This document shows, piece by piece, positions 33,008 through 43,989 of a stretch of DNA of 64,000 nt (positions within the stretch are counted from its first letter, which is position 1; each line of letters begins with the position of its first letter). The position numbers and the translations under genes are program-made. The stretch covers positions 5,206,932 to 5,270,931 of the forward strand of contig JAJEKV010000056.1 of NCBI GenBank assembly GCA_021234155.1. The letters are read 5' to 3'. The DNA comes from Isoetes taiwanensis. Lineage: Eukaryota > Streptophyta > Lycopodiopsida > Isoetales > Isoetaceae. A model generated the notes under the pieces. The model was not told the origin of the DNA, searched no databases, and saw nothing but the letters and a program-made list of their open reading frames with translations.

Positions 33008-34227
33008 ATGCTGAGGCATACATGGGACGATGGGTTAATTAAGTGCATGGTGCAAAGGTCCGGACATAAAGATCACAAGATGGCCATGCTTGATCCTCAA
33101 AGTCTTATCCATGGTGGGAGCTCTATTAGTGCAGTGGCTAGATTATCATTGCATGCTCATGATAAATGTGCTGCATTTATTGATAGCATTCCTGTGGATG
33201 CTGTAAACGTTGTAAAGTGCATTGGTAGTAAACAAGACTGTCAGATATACCAAATCCAGATCTTGGGAACTCTGTACTTTAATGCATATGACTATTATAC
33301 TGGCATTGTGTGGAGAGGCCAAGATAGAGCTGCATCATGGTTGTTGGCTGACAAGTATATCCGTTTCAAGAGCCCAAGTCCAGCATTGGCCACACCCCTT
33401 GGGCTTGCCCCTGAGGTCTTTTGTGGAGATGAGCCACAGGGACCAATGGTAGTCTTGCCATTCATGAATGGAGGAACCTTTGCAGAATTACTTGACCATC
33501 TTCCGAGCCAATTCTCTTCTTATAGGAGATGGTCAAATGCAATAGTGCTCCAAGAAGGGCTGATATGAAGATAAGTGCGGAATGGAAAGCCAAAATGAGA
33601 CTCGTGTATAAGTACGTCCCAGAAATAGCTCTCGCTCTTGCGGAAGGAGTCTATGCCATCCACGCTCCAGGTTGGACACACGCAAAGCTCAATTGCAAAA
33701 GGGTCAAACTCCATTTTGATGACTCCCTTGCAAATGTGTGGGTGGCTATTGGTGATTGGGACACGACCCTCCGTTTTTTTTGCAAGGACCGAATGCCCAA
33801 GTTGAAGAGACGTTATACACTACAAAATGGAACGGTGCGATATCCTTGGTGGGAGAAGAGAGTTTTTACATCATCATCAGATGACCAAGCATCATGGGGG
33901 CATGAGATATCTGACATATATTCCCTGGGCTACATTTACGAGATGCTCCTTGATTTTGTCCAGGTAATGCGGCTTATGGGGTTGTGTGTTCAGATAAACC
34001 CAACCGACCGATACTCTAGCACATTGGACATCATCCAACATATGAAGGTCCAAATGATGATGGATAGAGAGATGGTGCACATGGATCGCCCATCTATTCT
34101 TAGCGTCATCGATGTGTTCAAAACAACAAGGCTTTCTTCTGATATAGTTATGAGAGAGAGACGACATATGAAGTGTGGTGATCCACTTGAGATGGCTAAG
34201 CTACTGTTAAATACTTGCAAGAAGTGA
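33008..34227 (+). pseudogene. Protein kinase-like gene (probable pseudokinase) with one frameshift
   Basis: About 400 codons in two overlapping frames (33008-33568 and 33529-34227). The order of parts follows a protein kinase fold: hinge-like MVVLPFMNGGTFAELLDHLP; helix E, EIALALAEGVYAIHAPGW; a catalytic-loop position read as THAKLNCKRVKLHF, without the HRD Asp; IGDWDTT where DFG belongs; HEISDIYSLGYIYEMLLDF like helix F (DxYSLG); and NPTDRYSS like the final Arg-containing helix. No Gly-rich loop is evident. Loss of HRD suggests a pseudokinase. One indel at 33522-33568 separates the frames, and otherwise over 1.2 kb stays open, so the copy is young or was recently functional. It starts at ATG 33008. 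Confidence 0.55.
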
Positions 34228-34371
34228 TTAATATAATTTTGTCTTCCTATTTGAGGCTTGTTGCAACAAATAAATGTTTTTTATTCAAAATTACTAATGG
34301 AAAAGTAATTTATTAATGAAAAAAATTATTATTAATGGTAAATAGATTATTAATCATAACTTGTAGATAAA

Positions 34372-34670
34372 GTGTCGCTACAGACGTCAAACCCTAGGTT
34401 TTGTGTGCTACATCATCAAACCCTAGATTGTAAATGCCATGTGGCACAATCTAGGATTTGATGATGTGACACACGCAAGCTAGGGTTTGATGACATGGCA
34501 CTTACTATGATGTGGCAATATGAAGTCGCCACGTGACACAACCTAGGGTTTGATGATGTGCCACACGCAATGTAGGGATGTGGCACTAAAAATGCCACGT
34601 GGGATAATTTAGGGTTCGGTGTATGACATGATACATGGCCTGATAATATGGCAACCTAGAGTTCGATATG
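34372..34670. repeat. Array of CTAGGGTTTGATGATGTGGC words
   Basis: Seven or more imperfect copies of CTAGGGTTTGATGATGTGGC, in both orientations, lie upstream of the promoter of the three-exon gene. The array opens with GTCGCTACAGACGTC, the same 15 bases that occur at 36066-36080 in the right CACTA end. It looks like another subterminal array. Confidence 0.7.
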
Positions 34671-34674
34671 CACC

Positions 34675-34690
34675 CCATACATATATATGA
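34675..34690 (+). promoter_or_regulatory. TATA-like element of the three-exon gene
   Basis: CCATACATATATATGAG lies about 100 bp before ATG 34786, at the edge of the repeat array. A CT-rich leader with CTTTTCTCTCGC precedes the ATG. Confidence 0.4.
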
Positions 34691-34785
34691 GATACTTTTC
34701 TAATATAGATAAGAAGATAAGAATATAAATTTAGGTATTTATTCAAAGATATTTGTTCAAAGCTTTTCTCTCGCTAATTCTCGTT

Positions 34786-35409
34786 ATGTTCAAATTAATA
34801 TACATAGTCATGGCGGAGGCTCAACTCTTAGCGGTCTTTCTCATTGTGGTTATCTTTCTCCTGATGCGATATTCGTGGCATTATGCGTCTTCCCCTCCGC
34901 CCCCGGTCAAGACTGCAGTAGCGATGCCGGGGCTCATTGGTAGTACATTTCAAACCATCAAAGTACTATTTATGATCTGTATAGTTTGTAAGTATCATCC
35001 TATTATTGCAAACATATCATTTATGGTTATCAAATGTTTCTCTCATAATTTCTTTTGATCTAGGTGTGCTAGTTTTCTCGACGATGAATAAAGGTAATCG
35101 CAATCGTAGGGAGAATGACGAAGGCGAAGGTAAGTATTTATATAGTTTTTATACGCGTTACCCTCTAATTAGGTATGTAGGTTTATGCATGGAGTTTTAA
35201 TTTGTTGTGTAGAGGAAAGGGAAGAGCTTAGAGAAAATAGGAGGAGGACTCCACGAGGTAGGGGCAATCATGCTGATGTTCCAAGTAGTCAACCTCCACC
35301 TGTCACTACAGCAGCAGGTTTGGGTATTAAGATAGCTTTTATAAAAATAATAAATAAATGGATTGTTTTTTGCGTGATATTTGTGCTTCTGCGGCTCCTC
35401 CGAGATTAG
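34786..35409 (+). CDS. Three-exon gene for a small basic membrane protein (unknown)
   Basis: Exons 34786-34987, 35064-35129 and 35213-35409 join in frame through consensus sites (GTTT|GTAAGT, GATCTAG|GTGTG, CGAAG|GTAAGT, TTGTGTAG|AGG). The product is about 155 residues. It has a hydrophobic helix (LLAVFLIVVIFLLMRY), a Pro-rich turn (SSPPPPVK), a second helix built across intron 1 (KVLFMICIVCVLVFSTM), a charged, Arg-rich middle (NRRENDEGE, then EELRENRRRTPRGRG), SSQPPPVTTAAG, and a third hydrophobic helix near the stop (WIVFCVIFVLLRLL). An ATG at 34810 is an alternative start. I do not recognise the family. Clean splice continuity, with no stop, argues that it was recently a real gene. It lies just inside the right CACTA end. 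Confidence 0.5.
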
Positions 35410-35589
35410 CTCTGATAGAGATTAGCTCTAGGCTAAAAGGGTGGATACTCCCCTTAACGAGTCTTTTGTGATTATTTAAAAATATAAATTCAATAGACGA
35501 TTTTCATTAAAAAAAAAGGTGACATGCCTTTGCCTCTTGTACATCATATTGTAATTATCTAAGCAAAACATTTATTTTTTTTTTAAATT

Positions 35590-36104
35590 CTTTTTACAGG
35601 ACGTCGCATGCGACGTCTACATTTTTTATTACACGTGGAGTTTTTTATTACACGTGGATTTTTCAATTTTTTTACATAACATCGCAACGTTTACATTTTT
35701 TATTCCACGTGGCTTTTTTAATTGCACGTGGATTTTTTTATTACACGTGGAATTTTTATTACACGTGGATTTTATATTCCACGTCAATTTTTTATAAATA
35801 TTACACGTGGCTGCGACGTCTAGTATACGTCGCATGCGACGTCTATGTCACGTATGTGTCACGTCCGTGTCACATCTGTATATGTCGCATGCGACGTCTA
35901 TGTCACGTATATGTCACGTCTATGTCACATATCTATCACGTCTGTGTCACGTCTGTATACGTCGCATGAGACGTCTAGTACCGCGTCGCATGCGACGTGT
36001 CTCTAGTGACGTCTTCGTCACGTCTATGTCACGTGGTCAGACGTCACATGGACGTGACCCAGACGTCGCTACAGACGTCGCTAAATGGCCTTTCTCCTGT
36101 TGTG
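35590..36104 (-). repeat. CACTA right terminal and subterminal repeats
   Basis: Two motif types fill this end. From 35630 to 35815 there are about eight copies of TTACACGTGGATTTTT. From 35600 to 36080 there are at least five copies of the palindrome ACGTCGCATGCGACGT, or near copies, mixed with many CACGTCTATGT words. The terminal repeat closes at 36104 (minus strand CACAACAGGAGAAAGG). Confidence 0.8.
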
Positions 36105-37623
36105 GCAGTTCTAACCAAATGTAGCGCGTGGCACCTGAGAAATTCCCTGCTAAACAGACAAAATTTATGCAACGGTTCTTTTGCCTTGATCATCTAGGGT
36201 GCATTTTTTGTAACCAGATCAATCTGAAGTACTTTGCTCATATCTTGTGTTGCCTGTTTCAAATTTCAGAGGCCCCTACTATTGCACCTGCCTTGCCAGA
36301 TGCAGCAGAAATTCCATGGCATGTAGACCTTAGTCTTGCAGGGAAGATCTTTGCAGGAACTATGAAAGTGGTGCTGTTTGGTCCAAAATTTGCAAAGAAG
36401 AATGTCAATGCATAGAGAATAACAAAACTCAAATGGTTGTCATTTTTCCAGTGATAGTAAAGAAATGCCAGGGCAAACATGAAGACCGTCATAAAGAAAA
36501 AACCCATGAGCTGAATGGTAAATCTTCCAATCTTATCAATCAAGAAAACTATAAACCAATAGCCAGGAACGGTGGAGAAAAGAGCTATCGAGCCCGGCCC
36601 TAAGCGATTTTAAACACTTCTTCAAGGGCACTCATGGTTTTAGGAGGATGCAACCACTCCCATCTTTGCCAAAACATCTTTTCAAAACAAATTCGGGCCG
36701 TCAAAATGCCACATCTAAAAAGAACCATGTTGTTGTAGTTCCAACCAAATGTAGCTGCATACGGAGAAATTCCCCGCTAAAAATGGACCAAATTTCTCGT
36801 GATCGGTTCTTTGCCTTTTGATCATCCGGGTGTAGTTTATGTAACCAGATCAACTCAAGTACTTTGCTCATATCTTGTGTTGCCTCGTTTCAAATTTCCA
36901 AAGAACCAAAGCAAAGATACTGGCGGTTTTCGCATCTTCATACCAATAGTATGTCAAAACAGCAGAAGAGCACCAAACATGAAGATTAATCTCCATACAA
37001 AATCCGCTTGAGAGGGAGTAGATAAAACAGATCATCTTGGAATGCGGTTTGGGATATGCATTGTTGAATGTTTGTAAATAATTATAGAACCGGCCGCTCC
37101 CGCAAGGATTTCAAAACCCCGCATGGCAAAAACGGGCCGCAATAAATCCACCCCGGTTCTCGTATTTGCATACTCGGACATTATGGTGGCGTAAGGGGAT
37201 AATCTCCGCCAATTCCAAACCCTAACCAAAATCTAAAAACATAGAGTTGTCATAATGATTTTGCAAAGATGCCCAAAGGATAAACCGATGATGCTGTAAC
37301 GTAGAGGACCATTAGCACGAGAGTAATACCGCAAAACCTTTTTCCCACCTAATTTATCGCCGACCCAACAGAAGAAAAGCGCCCGCTAGGGTTCCACAAA
37401 GGGCAACTGCTAACCGCAGCAGATACATTTGGAGGGAGAGATCCAGCTTCCCCGCGGCTTGCATCGTAATAATAAATTCCCCCCAATGACCTCAGAATCG
37501 CCGAGATGCAAAATAAATCATATGCATCTGTGAAGAAACCCATTCTGGCGATGATTATCCTGTAAAATGATACCATTGCGTCTTTGCCTTATCCAAGGCT
37601 GTTAAAACCTCAAGATTTGCCAT
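36105..37623 (-). pseudogene. PHT1: PHT1 phosphate transporter, N-terminal part with a partial tandem duplication
   Basis: Starts at ATG 37623: MANLEVLTALDKAKTQWYHF, then MGFFTDAYDLFCIS and SLPPNVSAAV (helices 1-2); YATIMSEYANTRTG and GFEILAG (helices 4-5); IFMFGALPA; the central loop QATQDMSKVLELIWLHK; then [14 protein letters not shown] and the helix 7-10 block to GKAGAIVGA at 36263. There the sequence jumps back to a second copy of the central loop (36262-36105), which runs into the CACTA end. The gene appears intronless. Multiple frameshifts make it a pseudogene. Together with 12100-12818 it covers nearly all of PHT1. Confidence 0.88.
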
Positions 37624-38281
37624 GGACTAATCCAGAACACACAGAATTGAAAGAATTTGAAGGAGCGCTTTTTTGACTATGCATGATTAACTTATAAGGG
37701 TAGGATCTATATTTTTTTTTAAGGGAAATTTTTGATGTGCCCTTATTCGTGCATGGCAAACTTTAGTATACCCTTAAGTGCACAATTCGAATTGCCTTTC
37801 TTTTTACTAGGATTACAAAAAGAGCAACTTATTTTAAGCAAATAGCTTACTAGTTTTAGAAAGAGGACATACTTTACTAGTACTTAGTATCATATTTACA
37901 ATATACTTAACTGAAATATGAAGCCCCGAAAGTATCAAGCAAGCTACCAAAGTTCTATGATCCGCTATTTTTTGTTTTTTTTTTTTGTCATTTTTTAATT
38001 CTTTGTATAAATGTATATCTAATCTACGACTTCCATCCCTTTTAGACTATTCAGTGACACAAATATCAGTATCCATCACTTGAAATTTAATCTCAGAGCT
38101 TCTATCCTCATCTTTGATGCTATTCAAATCAATCTTAGGAATATATTCTACTGTAGCACACACCATAACAAAAATAATATTCTAAAAGAAGTAGTAGAAT
38201 AATTGATTAGTCAGCTCAGTGGATTTTGCTGGAACTCGAATGAAAAATTGACAAACAAGAGCTTGCTCTCATGTACGTGAT
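37624..38281. other. Upstream flank of PHT1, no gene seen
   Basis: AT-rich sequence upstream of the PHT1 start. It contains a stretch of TGCCCTTATTCGTGCATGGC type near 37737 and T-runs. No promoter element stands out. Confidence 0.4.
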
Positions 38282-38665
38282 TGTTAGATTTTCGTTACTC
38301 ATTTTTCCTTCTTCGTCAAACAAATAACAACCACATTCATTAATTTTAATCAATCATTGAGTTGAGGGATATTGATTAAATTTACTAACCTTCTTCAACA
38401 AATATCTTGTTAGATTTTTTTGCTACTCGTTTTTCCTTCTTCGCCAAACAAATAACAATCACATTCGTTAATTTTAATCAATCATTGAGTTGAGGGATAT
38501 TGGCTAAATTTACTAACCTTCTTCAACACATATCTTGTTAGATTTTTAGTACTCGTTTTTCCTTCTTCGCGAAACAAATGACAACCACATTCATTAATTT
38601 TAATCAATCATTGAGTTGAGAGTATTGATTAAATTTACTAACCTTCTTCAACACATATCCAAGTA
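38282..38665. repeat. Tandem repeat, about 126-bp unit x3
   Basis: Three consecutive units start with TTGTTAGATTTTT followed by CTCGTTTTTCCTTCTTCG-like sequence. They continue through CATTAATTTTAATCAATCAT and TGAGTTGAGGGATATTG to ACTAACCTTCTTCAACA. They differ by a few percent. Confidence 0.9.
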
Positions 38666-38769
38666 TTTTTTGATAAAACCCAATAGTAGATAAGATAGTA
38701 AATATAACAAACATAAATAAATAAGTATAAAACTATATTCAGAGAAGGTCCTTATCAAGAGGACTCGTT

Positions 38770-39535
38770 AACAAAATATTAATGACATATTCAACAAAAT
38801 TTAAACTTATTCAGATTTAATAGATAACACTTCAAGAACGCCATTATAAGAATATATGTATTGTGATTCTTCTTGATTGTTATAATTTTTATAAGTTTAT
38901 CTTTAAATTAAAAGTATAATGGTTATCAAAGAATAAACTTGATTTTCAAACTAATTTTTATTTGAATCTATTTAGAATTAGACATTTCAAGAATATAAAT
39001 ATTTCAATTTTTATTGATTTAACAGATTCAAGATTTAGCAATCATGATAATTAAATGAAATCTGATGGTTTGATAAGCGATTGACTTAAAACTATTATTA
39101 GAATTTCACAACTTACAAACTTTTACACTTTAAAAAATACTTTAAGGAAGGTCTTAGGTTGAAATTAATTAAATGATATAACGTTATTGGTTTAATAATA
39201 ACTATTAAATAATTTATTATTGATGAAATAAAAATATTTTAATCAAACATAAACGTAACCATTTAATTAATTTCAATGTAAAACTTTCTTTAAATATTTT
39301 TTAAAAAATAGCATTTTAATTATACAAGGTTATCTTAGATGAAAATTTAATTCTAAATAGATGGAACCAAGAATTAGTTTAGAAAGCAACTTTAAACTTT
39401 AGTAAGTATCATATTTTTTTTATCTAAAGATAAACAGAACAAATTATTAAAATCAATAAAAGCTAAAAATACATTTATTACATTTGAATAAGTCCAAATT
39501 TTGTTAAATATGTCATATTAAGGTTTTTTCAAATT
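38770..39535. mobile_element. AT-rich foldback (inverted-repeat) element, about 760 bp
   Basis: The outer arms pair: TAATGACATATTCAACAAAA at about 38780 with the reverse complement of the segment ending AATATGTCATATTA at about 39524. An inner pair is also visible (TTGAAATTAATTAAATG near 39157 with CATTTAATTAATTTCAA near 39262). Only the first arm is present in the related segment at 6083-6245. This fits a MITE or foldback, but the target duplication is unclear. Confidence 0.55.
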
Positions 39536-40990
39536 GATGCCCTTATTTTCAAGGGTCTTCATTTTTTTGCCCTTTTATGGTGGAGGGCAAAGTTTTTTGT
39601 TGCCCTTATAAATAATAGCTCCTAAGAAAATCCCCTTAATTGGAAGGGTTGGAGGCCTACTTAAGGGTGGGCAACGTTGTAAAGTTGATCATTGATGTAA
39701 TTCATCATAGGATTGCGTTGGAATTTAATAGGGGGCAAATTGGGAATAAAGGTAAAGATGCTTCGTATATACCTTCATATGCTTCATATAAAGATGCTTC
39801 ATATAAAGGTAAAGATGCTTCGTATATTCGTATAAGGATAAAGATGCGCCTTCCGACTTTTGCATGACTTTCTGCTCTGCAATTTTAATACAATTCAATT
39901 ATAGTACGATGATTCAGACCTTGGTCAATCCCGTAACATTTTTCAATTACACCATATAAAGGGTACGAGCAGTGTTGGGAAACTTTTAGAGCCTATAAAA
40001 AAATCTCCTAATGTTCCCTAAACAATAGGATATTTCAAGCTTCCTACCATGTCTTCCTTTTGTAGAATAGGTAACACATGAAAATCTTCCAAATTTTTTT
40101 TTACCATCCACTAACTCGACCGAAAATTTTCTTGATTTTTCAATCGAAACCAGGTGCTGCGCACGAAAGGTTGCCCTCCGGTGCGCGAAAGTGTCTTTTC
40201 ATGGTTTCTGTTTCGTCGTTTATTTTCATGTTTTTTGTTTGATTGTTCCTTAAGATCGAGCTTGAATGCTAATTTATTTTTTTCATCCGGTTTGTCTCTT
40301 TCAACCGCCTACCTATTGTAAGGGAGAAAGAAAGAAGAATATAAGAATTGGGTAGACATTCTTCTTGTTTTTTGTTTTATTCGCAATCTACATGGTGAAA
40401 GAACTTTGCATGATATTATTGAGACAAGGGTCAGATTCTCTTGCTTAAGGACTTATGAAAGAATATGAGATCAAAGATCTGTGTACTTGCTCCAAGTGGA
40501 CACTTCACTGCACATATTTTCTTGTAGAAGTCGTTGTCCATCAGAGCACTCATGCAGCTTGTGGGTGCTTCTTGCATTTTCTCATTTTTACCAGAAGTCA
40601 TTATCCGTAAGCATTTGTGGGCACTCGTTTTCCACCTGCACCCCCTTTTTTTTTACTTTGAATTCATTATCCACAAGGGCGCAAAAGTAAATTGATGTGC
40701 ACTTCTTTTTGTATTCTTTCCTTTTGTTTTGCTTTAGTAACACATCATTGGTTCTACAACTACATCAAGAATTCGGAGCCTTTTGAGCTTACCAGAGTCT
40801 TTTGAGCTTACTTTGTTTTAAAAAATATATGCCCTCTCACGACATGCTCTACAACTATATCAAGAATCTAGAGCCTTTGAGCTTACCTTGTCTGGAATAA
40901 TATGCACGTTCTCACAACCACATGGCCATAACGCCTCGAGGGAGGACGTTGCATAGCCCTTAAATCTAATGGTATAGATTTGTTATAACG
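39470..40990 (-). repeat. Duplicated segment, copy C (inverted relative to 4250-6120)
   Basis: The reverse complement aligns with copy A over its full length except for the MITE, which is absent at 40140. The Helitron-like terminus is at 40150 on the minus strand (hairpin, then GTGCGCAGCACCTGG before T, a proper CTRR end). The flank left of 40150 is shared with copy A, not with copy B. Confidence 0.8.
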
Positions 40991-41560
40991 TTGGAAAGAA
41001 ACCTTCAATTTTCTTTCTTAGGTAAAAGTAGTTTTAATGTCTCATTTGCTAAAACATTTCAGAATCATTTTCAATTAAGAACATGCTTTTGACATCTATT
41101 TATTGGGAGATGCATAGGACCTTTATTTACATGTTTAGAATGAAATTAGTATGCAACACACATCTATAGCTAGCAATCATTGAATTCCATGTCACGACAT
41201 CCCATTTTGGCAATATGAAAAAATTTTACGTGCCTCTTTCAAGCTATCACATTCAGAATACATATCTACAAGGCTATTTTCCACGACCATATTACATTGA
41301 AGATTAGCTTCCAGAATTTGACAATTAAAGTATCTAGCTTGAGTTAAGGCACTCATGCTGCCATAGGCTTTTAAGAAGCGAATGTGAACTTATATATGGC
41401 TCTATGTCGTCTTGCTGCATGACTTCAAAATACTCTAGAACAAGGTGGCTCTCTTCGTGATCAACACAAAAGAGTATTATTACCATTGGAATGTGGAGGT
41501 AATTATTTGGGGCTCTTACGTCTCTAATTACATGGTTTCTTGGATTCCCTAATATTGCAT
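40990..41560 (-). pseudogene. PPR fragment, inverted duplicate of 21079-21600
   Basis: Minus strand: DHEESHLVLEYFEVMQQDDI then EPYISSHSLLKSLWQHECLN, the same PPR motif as LALEYFEVMQQDGIEPYKFT at 21.1 kb, with frame damage. Both copies are followed by the Helitron-like repeat, so the PPR piece and repeat moved or were duplicated as a unit. Upstream of 41475 the two copies diverge. Confidence 0.75.
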
Positions 41561-43989
41561 CCAAGCTTTTCTCATATGCTTAGTGTTTGGCCAACGCCAG
41601 GGAAAGAGGAAGATATGAAGTTGAGGAAGATATGAAGTTGCGTTCAAGCCCAAAAACCCATAGGCCATTCCTGCATTGCCGCATCCTTGAAGATAGATTT
41701 CGAGAACCGATGCCTTTCTATGACCTATGACCACAAAAAAAAAAAACTATTCCGTGGACGTTAAAAAAACTATTCTATTCTATTCTATTCTATAATAGCA
41801 TTCACATTCTATTTAAGTCTGATCTTGTGACTCACCACAAAGACTATATCAAATTTTATATGAGCTTGGAGAAGCCAAGGGGAATGAAAAGGGTCTCCAT
41901 CCGCGGGCGTAACATTTGACTTATCTCTCACGTTTACAAATTATGGACTTCACCAATTTTGAAATATGAGAAAACCGCCACTCACAGATGGATGTTTTAC
42001 ATCATATCATGCTTCTATTCGTGTTTTATAGACCAGGAACTACTATCCAGGTCTGTAAATTTTATATTTTCCAGATCTTATAATAAGGAAACAGTTCTCC
42101 ATTTATGAGTAGGCCTAGATGGGACACAGGCACTTAGCTTGCTAATAAAGTTTTTATTAAACTACATGATCATGTAGTTATGTAATAGTACATGTTATAA
42201 AAGACAATAAAAAAGTGATACTGCCTCATCATGAAGAAGTTTTTCGAGCTCGAATTGATCAATCAAGGTGCGGTACCGCATGTGCTCTCTTTTTTGCGAT
42301 GAAACTAGAGATGAGAGTGTCGTCAAGGTATTAGCTGAATTTACACAATAAACACACGACAAAACATAGAAAAAAAAAAGTGCAAACAATTGCAGTACAC
42401 TTTTGATGTTGATGCAAAACATTTGTTGTCATTGAGGACTGAAAAAACCACCAAAATCAATGTTGAATTGGCCTCACATCAACTGCATGATAAACATTTT
42501 TTACAAAATCCCTTTGCCCACCTCCTACTTGTCATTACGCATAAACAGAAAAATTACAAACTTTTGTAAGACTAAAACAGTACGTCCATTTTACATTTTT
42601 CTACAGGCCTTTGAGTAGCAATGAAGAGGAAAGGCACACTATTCACCTTAATGATTGTCTTAGAACCAACAAAAGCTTCAACCTTTTTCCAATCACGGTT
42701 GAATCTGCAAGAAACACACACATCCATTCACCAATAATAGATCCATCTGCACAACATTTACACACCTTAAGCATATTTGAAAGAACACATTTACAAATGG
42801 AAATGCATTGTGGAAGCAATGAACAAAGCACCTCTCACTGATATGGGTTTATGCTGATACACTTTCCTGGAAAATAATGTGAACCTGCAAGCTGGCTGGA
42901 TCACCTCAACAGGCTCCACAGCTGATCTGGATTCTAGAGCATGTACGCAAGTAGAAGCGAAAAGGGGTGTACTCTCACTGCTGCATCCTGAAATATGGCA
43001 ACATGCAGTGATGTTGTAGGCCCTCTTTGTGTCGTGAAAGGTTGATGATCAATATCCTCATCAATATTGCATGTTCAATCCTATAAATACCACAATCCTG
43101 AGTTAGAAAGCAATTAAATATCTCATATAATTTGCATAATAAAACTTGCCTGTATGGTCCATGGGTTGAGGCATGCCTGAAGATGAACAGAGTATTGACA
43201 TGCTAGGAAGGATGCTCTGCCATATGTTACCTAAGTGAAAAAGCAAAAAACACAGTTCAGATGACTTTGAGAAAGCTTTGCATTCTCATTCTTGACCTTT
43301 TTTTCTATAAGGACAAAGAAATGGAATGAAGAAGAAATTTTTTGCAAGTAGCTATAGTCTGGTTAGAGGCCATGTCTTAATAACCAATCTGTCGACATAC
43401 AGCCATCACGCATTGGATATTCCACCGTGGCCTTATAGACTATGGTAGGTTCATACTAGACGTAGAGTCTTTGACACTAATGGCAATCAGTGATCAGCAA
43501 ACCACAACAGAAAACACAAAGGAGCAAGATGAACAAAAACAAAAATAACAACATGCAACAGTGCCATCAAAGTTTTCTTATTGCACAACTCAATATTAAT
43601 ACATTTACAATCTTTCTATCACATGAGGATAAAAAAACAAAGCATAACGGATATCCAGACTTCTCACCAGGCAAGGATATTACTCTAAGAATATGCAACA
43701 AAGAACTAACACACCTATTCACTTACTGGCAAAATAATGACAAATATTCTTACTATTTGCTCATCACACACTATTAGCTGCTGAGTGACAACAAGTTGCT
43801 ATTTAGCTGAGAAAAAAGACCTTGAGATTGCTCTTTCCAATGCACTCAGCATGAGAGCAGGTAATCTTTACCATCTACAACTAGAAGCTTTTACGAACAA
43901 AATGCAAAAGTTCAATGGTTTGCAAAAGCTTAATTGATGCCACAGAGGCTCGTGTTGCTTTATGTTCCCTATTTCTACCCTTCTATCAT
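41561..43989. other. No gene recognised
   Basis: Includes a (TTCTA)n microsatellite at about 41770-41795. Short frames at 42195-42841 and 43490-43777 show no domain. I see no splice-linked product. Confidence 0.45.

Larger units (their letters stand above)
12819..36104. mobile_element. CACTA (En/Spm-type) transposon, 23.3 kb, inserted in PHT1
   Basis: The left end reads CACAACAAGAGAATGG then TCATTTAGCGACGT. The right end, on the minus strand, reads CACAACAGGAGAAAGG then CCATTTAGCGACGT: 27 of 30 bases match. This is close to plant CACTA termini (CACTACAAGAAA...TTAGCGACG), with CACAA in place of CACTA. Both ends run into dense ACGT-rich subterminal repeats. The flanks give a 3-bp target duplication, GTA on the left and GCA on the right (one change). 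The flanks join to continuous PHT1 coding sequence, and the duplicated PHT1 segment at 36733-36745 shows the unoccupied site with a single GTA. I found no TNP2-type transposase, so it may be non-autonomous or badly decayed. Several other elements are nested inside it. Confidence 0.85.

Noticed and set aside
36736-36899. Intron in PHT1
   Set aside because: At first it looked non-coding, but the frame reads QATQDMSKVLEL...[14 protein letters not shown], the PHT1 central loop. The gene appears intronless here.
38282-38665. CRISPR-like array
   Set aside because: Only three units of about 126 bp without distinct spacers, in a plant nuclear context: simple tandem duplication.
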